Shown here: in pieces, positions 56,858 through 64,000 of the stretch | Layout: every line of letters begins with the position of its first letter | Position numbering within the stretch: position 1 is the first letter of the stretch | Assembly: GCA_016858145.1 (NCBI GenBank) | Contig: JAEHOE010000201.1 | Span: 101,087-165,086, forward strand | Direction: 5' to 3' | From: Edaphochlamys debaryana | Taxonomy: Eukaryota; Chlorophyta; Chlorophyceae; Chlamydomonadales | DNA length: 64,000 bases | The notes under the pieces: generated by a model | The model's input: only the letters and a program-made list of their open reading frames with translations | Database searches by the model: none | What the model was told of the DNA's origin: nothing | Position numbers and translations under genes: made by a program

Positions 56858-57582
56858 TGGGATGCTTCCAAGCCTGGATACCCTACTGTGGAGAGCTTGA
56901 TGGCCAGGTCGTGGGGGCTGACTGGAGCTCTGGTGGGGCGGGGTGGGAAAAGGTCGACAGTACCGGAGGAGCCAGGAATGGGAAGCCCGACGGCACAGGT
57001 GACGCTATTGGGGACGAGAAGATGTCGCGTCCGCACACGTGCGCATGGGCTGAGCAGGCGCTGGGCGCTTCGGCTTGTAGACCAGAGTGTCTGGGAAGGT
57101 GCCTCTGAGGATGGATGTGGGAGACGGTGATCGGAACCGCTGGGGACGGCAGATGCCGAGCTGCGGCACGGGGCAAAGTGCGGCGATGCCGACCAGCAGG
57201 CCGATGATGCAGAGACGAAGAAGCCGCGGGCCGACTTGATATCTTGATTTGATATCTTGTACTCCAAGTCGCGCGAGGGGTCGCGAGGGGGATGGCGTGT
57301 GCGTGCGGCTACGGCCGGGCCCGACCGACAGTGTAACCCAAGCGTTTCCAGGCTAACCTTGGCACGGTGAGTATCAATATGGAATGATGACGCGCCTGGG
57401 GAGGGGATTGCCGATATCGGGCGAGGAAACGCGGCGCCCGTAACGAGTTAAATGGAGGAAATCCGCCACACGAGGGACCAGTGAGGGCCCGCGTACGCCT
57501 TGCGCCTGGCTGTGCACACCAGTTGGTTGTTGATGAGCATACCGGTTGTCTTGCTCATCCCGCGCCTGCCCAACGTACGGAA
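56858..57582. other. 3' flank of the WSC gene up to the tandem array
   Basis: About 725 bp without a gene. It contains a TTGATATCTTG direct repeat near 57236-57260 and GTCGCG(CG)AGGGG twice near 57270-57290. Confidence 0.4.
57332..57336 (+). terminator. Candidate TGTAA polyadenylation signal
   Basis: TGTAA 475 nt after the stop of the gene ending at 56857; fits the volvocine poly(A) signal, but the long 3' UTR makes it tentative. Confidence 0.4.
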
Positions 57583-60363
57583 CACTGCCTCCTAAAAGTC
57601 GTCGGAAACTTGGCTTTGCGGCTCGAGCCGTCTGTCGCGGCGCCGTGCTTAAAATGCGCTGTAGCTTGAGGGCTGAACACCACGTCTTCTATTGAGTAGG
57701 AAGGTAAGCTTGTGTGAGCGAGTGCGCGGAGTGGAAGCCTTAGGCCGACAGCGAGACGGCGCGCTCTGATGCGTGCCGGGGTCCACCAACGTGCCTACCC
57801 CATGCCGCAGCGCCCATGCCGCCCCTAAGAAATGCTTACCCCCCGCAGTCCCCCCCGCGCACCAAGCAAGCTTACAGAGTCCCTGTGCATATGGGGGGAG
57901 CATGACAGGGGCTGGAGGCGGGGTGGGGAAAACCCTTGCCTTCCCCCTGCGGGCACGGTACCAGCACACACCCTCACCACAGGATGCGCCCCCTCGGGCT
58001 CCGCAGCGCCCCCCGCGGCCACTCGCTTAAGGGCGATGGACGTGGGGCTTACAGGAGGTTGTGCTGCCAGGGAACTGTGTACGCCCAAGAGCGCGGGACT
58101 GGGCAAGGCCGGCCACATCGTGAGCGCGCCTTCCCAAGCGACCAGCCCAAGCCAGTAGAGCATTGCCTCGCCTTTTGTACGAACGACACGCTGTGCAGTC
58201 CCTAGGTGCCGACCCTGGCTGTGCGAGCAAACGTACGGCAAACCTGTCTGGGCGCTAGAGGCCACGGCTGCAAGGTTTGAGCGGCTCATGCTGTAGGGAA
58301 GATGCAATTTTGATGCTTGGAAGACAAACGGGGCCCGCGCAGCGACTGCGAGGGTGCTCAAGTTTCCGAAGACTTTTAGGCGGTAGTGAGATGGCGCTCA
58401 GATTGTGCTGGGCGTGGCATGCCGTGCATGCCATGTGCGTGTCTGGCTCCCCGCCTGCCCCTGGCCCCCGCACCCCCTCCAGCCCCCCAGCCAGCACCAG
58501 CAACAAACTCTACAAACGCTAAACAACCCAAGCTTGGTTGACAGTTGTACCTGTCATAACCGTGCTCGTACAACGGTTACAAACCACCTCGTGTGTGTTT
58601 CGCTGCCCTGCAATGATCCCCCCTTCCCCCCGCAGATGGTGAAACACGCTCGGGATCAGGCGTTATCAGGCGAGCAGGCAGCCAGCAGCGCGGGGGGGGC
58701 AGCTGGGGTTGCACAGCAGGCCGACGAGGGTGCGGGCACGGAGGGGGATGAGGCAGAGGCCGTGGAGTCTGGGGGTGAGGTGGACACGCCCCCTGGAGAG
58801 GGGGCCGCGGCGCCGGCTGCTAAAGAGAGGTGGCACCGCGGCCCCAAGCGGGACAAGGACGAGCTGGGGCCGAGGCGGCAGCCAAGCGTGATAGAACAGC
58901 TGTCAAGCACCGCCTGCGTCTGGCGGCTGTTAAAGCTGCGCATACGGCCGAGGCCACCCATCCCAACTCAGAGTGGGGTCCCGAAGCAGCACGGCTGCTG
59001 GGGGAGTGGCTGGCGGTGAACCCAGACGTGGAGCCACCAAAGAAGCCGGAAGAGCTGTGCCGGCGCTGGGCTGCGCGGCTGGAGCCCAACGGAGGGGCAT
59101 CTGGGGTCCAGGACGCGCCACGCTCTGGGGCCCCACGGAAGGTGCCGGAGGCGAAAGCCCTGCTCGCACTAGCAATGGTGCTCGACAAGGCGCCCAGCAG
59201 CAAGGAGGCGATGCTGGCGGTCCCCGAGTTCAAGGATCTCCTGGACAGCTGCAGCGAGGCAAGAGGGGCTGGTCAGGGCGGGTGGAGAAGCAGAAGGGGG
59301 CATGGGGCAGCAAGCCTCAGCTGTTGCGGGTCTGGCCTGAAGCTTTCCCGCATCCCCCCGCCTTCCCCACAGGATCCCGCCGACCCCGTGAGCCTGAGGG
59401 CGCTGTGGGACGCCATGATGGAGTGTGAGCCAAGGCTGAGCAAGGCGCTGCTGGTGGAGTTCAAGAAGCCGCTGAAACCAGAGGTGATGAAGGCGCGCGT
59501 GGAGTGCGCAATCAAGTGGCTCCGCAAGGTGATGGGTTTGCGAGCGGACGAGGCCTTCCGGCTGCCCACCAGCGTGGAGGACCTGAAGCGCGGGCCCTGG
59601 GACTGGATCTCGCGCATCCTCCGGCGAGAGGCGGCGCGCGGGAGGGGACAGGGAGGGAGGGAGGGAGGGATAGTCGAGGGGAGAGAGGGAAGAGTCGAGC
59701 AAGGGAAAGCATGGGCCAGGAAGGTGTACAGGGGGCACAGGACGCTGGGGCAGCTGAGCAAGCACGCATCAGGTTAACTACCTATCATGCTTATACCGTT
59801 TGTATTATTGCGGTGGAGCCAGGCGGGGCCCCGCCTCAGAGTGAGGCAAGGGGGGCTTGTCTGGCATGTTGGCCCGCGTGGGATGGACATGTCCGAAGCC
59901 GTGACGAGGGGGTTAGCAGGGGAAACGCGTGTCACGACTGCTTATACGATATTGCTGCTGGTGGCGAAGTCGGGGGCTGATCCCCCTGGATAGCGGATGC
60001 GCGATTCCGTTGTGCGGGAGTCGGGGAGTGCGGGACGCGGGGGGAGGCGGGGCCCCGCGTGCCGAACGGTCGCGGTGATGGTCGCCGCGTCAAGCCGCTT
60101 CTAACCGATGCTATGTGCTTATCTGCACACACCTGTAGTCATAACAGAGCGTGGACCCAGGTCGCCAGCTTTATCCAGAGCCCTCCGCGCAACGCCATCC
60201 TCGATTGCGCTAAGCTGGCGCCAGCTCAGAGCCTTCCGACAAGCCCCTCCGCGCTGCCGGAGACGCACAAGCGAGTGGGTGTCACTGAGACGTAGCCAGC
60301 GAGCTTACGGGCTTCGATCTAGCGAAGCTTTTGCTGCGAAACCGTGACGGGGCCGCTCGGCCT
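57583..60363 (+). repeat. Tandem array unit 1 (2781 bp)
   Basis: Begins CACTGCCTCCTAAAAGTCG and ends GGGGCCGCTCGGCCT. The next unit starts at 60364 with the same bases. It contains the transposase-like gene at 58636-59777. No terminal inverted repeat or long terminal repeat is seen at the junction. Confidence 0.9.
58636..59777 (+). CDS. Transposase-like DNA-binding protein, frame-shifted, in array unit 1
   Basis: An acceptor (CCGCAG) precedes ATG 58636, so upstream exons are likely; a candidate first exon starts at ATG 58036 and ends at a GTGAGC donor (58121). Frame one (MVKHARDQALSGEQAASSAG to KRDKDELG) passes into frame two (AEAAAKRDRTAVKHRLRL) near a GGGG run at about 58866, where one base seems to be missing. 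The middle has a helix-turn-helix look: PEELCRRWAARLEP, then DAPRSGAPRKVPEAKALLAL, recalling the GRPR-like linker of Tc1/mariner-type transposases. An in-frame 114-nt intron (59259-59372, GC donor) precedes DPADPVSLRALWD. The C-terminal part has KWLRKVMGLRADEAFRLP and WDWISRILRREAARGRG and ends in a basic tail. No DDE catalytic core is visible, so autonomy is doubtful. Confidence 0.5.
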
Positions 60364-63155
60364 CACTGCCTCCTAAAAGTCGTCGGAAACTTGGCTTTGC
60401 GGCTCGAGCCGTCTGTCGCGGCGCCGTGCTTAAAATGCGCTGTAGCTTGAGGGCTGAACACCACGTCTTCTATTGAGTAGGAAGGTAAGCTTGTGTGAGC
60501 GAGTGCGCGGAGTGGAAGCCTTAGGCCGACAGCGAGACGGCGCGCTCTGATGCGTGCCGGGGTCCACCAACGTGCCTACCCCATGCCGCAGCGCCCATGC
60601 CGCCCCTAAGAAATGCTTACCCCCCGCAGTCCCCCCCGCGCACCAAGCAAGCTTACAGAGTCCCTGTGCATATGGGGGGAGCATGACAGGGGCTGGAGGC
60701 GGGGTGGGGAAAACCCTTGCCTTCCCCCTGCGGGCACGGTACCAGCACACACCCTCACCACAGGATGCGCCCCCTCGGGCTCCGCAGCGCCCCCCGCGGC
60801 CACTCGCTTAAGGGCGATGGACGTGGGGCTTACAGGAGGTTGTGCTGCCAGGGAACTGTGTACGCCCAAGAGCGCGGGACTGGGCAAGGCCGGCCACATC
60901 GTGAGCGCGCCTTCCCAAGCGACCAGCCCAAGCCAGTAGAGCATTGCCTCGCCTTTTGTACGAACGACACGCTGTGCAGTCCCTAGGTGCCGACCCTGGC
61001 TGTGCGAGCAAACGTACGGCAAACCTGTCTGGGCGCTAGAGGCCACGGCTGCAAGGTTTGAGCGGCTCATGCTGTAGGGAAGATGCAATTTGATGCTTGG
61101 AAGACAAACGGGGCCCGCGCAGCGACTGCGAGGGTGCTCAAGTTTCCGAAGACTTTTAGGCGGTAGTGAGATGGCGCTCAGATTGTGCTGGGCGTGGCAT
61201 GCCGTGCATGCCATGGGCGTGTCTGGCTCCCCGCCTGCCCCTGGCCCCCGCACCCCCTCCAGCCCCCCAGCCAGCACCAGCAACAAACTCTACAAACGCT
61301 AAACAACCCAAGCTTGGTTGACAGTTGTACCTGTCATAACCGTGCTCGTACAACGGTTTACAACCACCTCGTGTGTGTTTCGCTGCCCTGCAATGATCCC
61401 CCCTTCCCCCCGCAGATGGTGAAACACGCTCGGGATCAGGCGTTATCAGGCGAGCAGGCAGCCAGCAGCGCGGGGGGGGGCAGCTGGGGTTGCACAGCAG
61501 GCCGACGAGGGTGCGGGCACGGAGGGGGATGAGGCAGAGGCCGTGGAGTCTGGGGGTGAGGTGGACACGCCCCTGGAGAGGGGGCCGCGGCGGCCGGCTG
61601 CTAAAGAGAGGCGGCACCGCGGGCCCCAAGCGGGACAAGGACGAGCTGGGGCCGAGGCGGCAGCCAAGCGTGATAGAACAGCTGTCAAGCACCGCCTGCG
61701 TCTGGCGGCTGTTAAAGCTGCGCATACGGCCGAGGCCACCCATCCCAACTCAGAGTGGGGGTCCCGAAGCAGCACGGCTGCTGGGGGAGTGGCTGGCGGT
61801 GAACCCAGACGTGGAGCCACCAAAGAAGCCGGAAGAGCTGTGCCGGCGCTGGGCTGCGCGGCTGGAGCCCAACGGAGGGGCATCTGGGGTCCAGGACGCG
61901 CCACGCTCTGGGGCCCCACGGAAGGTGCCGGAGGCGAAAGCCTGCTCGCACTAGCAATGGTGCTCGACAAGGGCGCCCAGCAGCAAGGAGGCGATGCTGG
62001 CGGTCCCCGAGTTCAAGGATCTCCTGGACAGCTGCAAGCGAGGCAAGAGGGGCTGGTCAGGGCGGGTGGAGGAAGCAGAAGGGGGGCATGGGGCAGCAAG
62101 CCTCAGCTGTTGCGGGGTCTGGCCTGAAGCTTTCCCGCATCCCCCCGCCTTCCCCACAGGATCCCGCCCGACCCCGTGAGCCTGAGGGCGCTGTGGGACG
62201 CCATGATGGAGTGGTGAGCCAAGGCTGAGCAAGGCGCGCTGGTGGAGTTCAAGAAGCCGCTGAAACCAGAGGTGATGAAGGCGCGCGTGGAGTGCGCAAT
62301 CAAGTGGCTCCGCAAGGTGATGGGTTTGCGAGCGGACGAGGCCTTCCGGCTGCCCACCAGCGTGGAGGGACCTGAAGCGCGGGCCCTGGGACTGGATCTC
62401 GCGCATCCTCCGGCGAGAGGCGGCGCGCGGGAGGGGACAGGGAGGGAGGGATGGAGGGATAGTCGAGGGGAGAGAGGGAAGAGTCGAGCAAGGGAAAGCA
62501 TGGGCCAGGAAGGTGTACAGGGGGCACAGGACGCTGGGGCAGCTGAGCAAGCACGCATCAGGTTAACTACCTATCATGCTTATACGTTTGTATTATTGCG
62601 GTGGAGCCAGGCGGGGCCCCCGCCTCAGAGTGAGGCAAGGGGGGCTTGTCTGGCATGTTGGCCCGCGTGGGATGGACATGTCCGAAGCCGTGACGAGGGG
62701 GTTAGCAGGGGAAACGCGTGTCACGACTGCTTATACGATATTGCTGCTGGTGGCGAAGTCGGGGGCTGTCCCCCTGGATAGCGGATGCGCGATTCCGTTG
62801 TGCGGGAGTCGGGGAGTGCGGGACGCGGGGGGAGGCGGGGCCCCGCGTGCCGAACGGTCGCGGTGATGGTCGCCGCGTCCAAGCGCTTCTAAACCGATGC
62901 TATGTGCTTATCTGGCACACACCTGTAGTCATAACAGAGCGTGGACCCAGGTCGCCAGCTTTATCCAGAGCCCTCCGCGCAACGCCAATCCTCGATTGCG
63001 CTAAGCTGGCGCCAGCTCAGAGCCTTCCGACAAGCCCCTCCGCGCTGCCGGAGACGCACAAGCGAGTTGGGTGTCACTGAGACGTAGCCAGCGAGCTTAC
63101 GGGCTTCGATCTAGCGAAGCTTTTGCTGCGAAACCGTGACGGGGCCGCTCGGCCT
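60364..63155 (+). repeat. Tandem array unit 2 (2792 bp)
   Basis: Near-identical to unit 1; differences seen are mostly single-base insertions or deletions in runs, such as TTTT to TTT at about 61088 and extra G in several G runs. Confidence 0.9.
61416..62566 (+). pseudogene. Second copy of the transposase-like gene, many frameshifts
   Basis: Corresponds to 58636-59777. Single-base changes break the frame, for example an extra G in the run at about 61470, a missing C near 61571, an extra G before TCCCG near 61760, a missing C near 61940, extra bases near 61970 and 62035, GAGTGG for GAGTG near 62213, and an extra G near 62369. As printed it cannot code for the full protein. It may be consensus error rather than real decay. 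Confidence 0.7.
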
Positions 63156-64000
63156 CACTGCCTCCTAAAAGTCGTCGGAAACTTGGCTTTGCGGCTCGAG
63201 CCGTCTGTCGCGGCGCCGTGCTTAAAATGCGCTGTAGCTTGAGGGCTGAACACCACGTCTTCTATTGAGTAGGAAGGTAAGCTTGTGTGAGCGAGTGCGC
63301 GGAGTGGAAGCCTTAGGCCGACAGCGAGACGGCGCGCTCTGATGCGTGCCGGGGTCCACCAACGTGCCTACCCCATGCCGCAGCGCCCATGCCCGCCCCT
63401 AAGAAATGCTTACCCCCCGCAGTCCCCCCCGCGCACCAAGCAAGCTTACAGAGTCCCTGTGCATATGGGGGGAGCATGACAGGGGCTGGAGGCGGGGTGG
63501 GGAAAACCCTTGCCTTCCCCCTGCGGGCCACGGGTACCAGCACACACCCTCACAACAGGATGCGCCCCCTCGGGCTCCGCAGCGCCCCCCGCGGCCACTC
63601 GCTTAAGGGCGATGGACGTGGGGCTTACAGGAGGTTGTGCTGCCAGGGAACTGTGTACGCCCAAGAGCGCGGGACTGGGCAAGGCCGGCCACATCGTGAG
63701 CGCGCCTTCCCAAGCGACCAGCCCAAGCCAGTAGAGCATTGCCTCGCCTTTTGTACGAACGACACGCTGTGCAGTCCCTAGGTGCCGACCCTGGCTGTGC
63801 GAGCAAACGTACGGCAAACCTGTCTGGGCGCTAGAGGCCACGGCTGCAAGGTTTGAGCGGCTCATGCTGTAGGGAAGATGCAATTTTGATGCTTGGAAGA
63901 CAAACGGGGCCCGCGCAGCGACTGCGAGGGTGCTCAAGTTTCCGAAGACTTTTAGGCGGGTAGTGAGATGGCGCTCAGATGTGCTGGGCGTGCATGCCGT
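63156..64000 (+). repeat. Tandem array unit 3, partial
   Basis: Starts CACTGCCTCCTAAAAGTCG and matches unit 1 to the end of the window, with more single-base differences towards the right end. Confidence 0.9.

Noticed and set aside
57649..58361. Minus-strand open frames of 106 and 178 codons repeated in each array unit
   Set aside because: They are repeated only because the unit is; no domain, no splice support, and composition is like the opposite-strand shadow.
57583..63155. CACTG start of each array unit as an EnSpm/CACTA terminal repeat
   Set aside because: The unit end does not show the matching CAGTG inverted repeat, and copies abut directly without target duplications.
1..64000. tRNA, rRNA, telomere or organelle sequence
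   Set aside because: None could be recognised by eye; no cloverleaf, rRNA core motif or TTTTAGGG array was seen.

Overview
This window looks like nuclear DNA of a chlorophycean green alga, most likely a volvocine (Chlamydomonas/Volvox group). The evidence is GC-rich sequence, genes cut into many short exons with GTGAGT/GTGCGT donors and GCAG acceptors, TGTAA polyadenylation signals behind some genes, long Gln/Ala/Gly/Pro tracts, an RWP-RK regulator, and a secreted protein with (S/P)PPP-type spacers. I built exon models by hand from splice sites and reading-frame continuity; no database search was possible. I give no species and no gene symbols.

Layout. (1) 1-2452, minus: a membrane-anchored protein with a DUF4347-like domain, running off the left edge. 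(2) 3404-7323, plus: a six-exon, low-complexity protein of about 1016 aa, unrecognised. (3) 8808-9988, minus, and 11093-12754, plus: a divergent pair of small paralogues of an unrecognised family that share a 151-bp exon core with one mismatch. (4) 15993-19477, plus: a large RWP-RK transcription factor. (5) 19478-24382: a 4.9-kb stretch without a gene I can support, holding two copies of a 300-bp cassette; the second abuts gene 6. (6) 24383-31537 and 32352-38893, plus: tandem paralogues (about 1865 and 1667 aa) with a strongly conserved core of unknown family, Gln-rich middle, ankyrin-like repeat and conserved C-terminal modules; probably regulators. (7) 39884-50475 and 51596-56857, plus: tandem paralogues (about 1883 and 977 aa) for secreted modular proteins. 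Both have a signal peptide, a 7-nt microexon, a beta-rich jacalin-like module, Pro-rich spacers, a TCAF/FAM115-like module and a C-terminal WSC domain; the first also carries about 700 residues of leucine-rich repeats on a phase 1-1 exon cassette. (8) 57583-64000: a tandem array of a 2.78-kb unit with a transposase-like DNA-binding gene, cut by the window edge.

How they fit together. The window is dominated by local duplication: one inverted pair, two tandem pairs and one tandem array. The duplicates show patchy near-identity, in places including introns, which suggests gene conversion. The secreted pair is predicted to act at the cell surface or in the extracellular matrix; the RWP-RK and the ankyrin pair are predicted nuclear. 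Nothing in the sequence ties these groups into one pathway. GC-AG introns are common: five of about 78 reconstructed introns.
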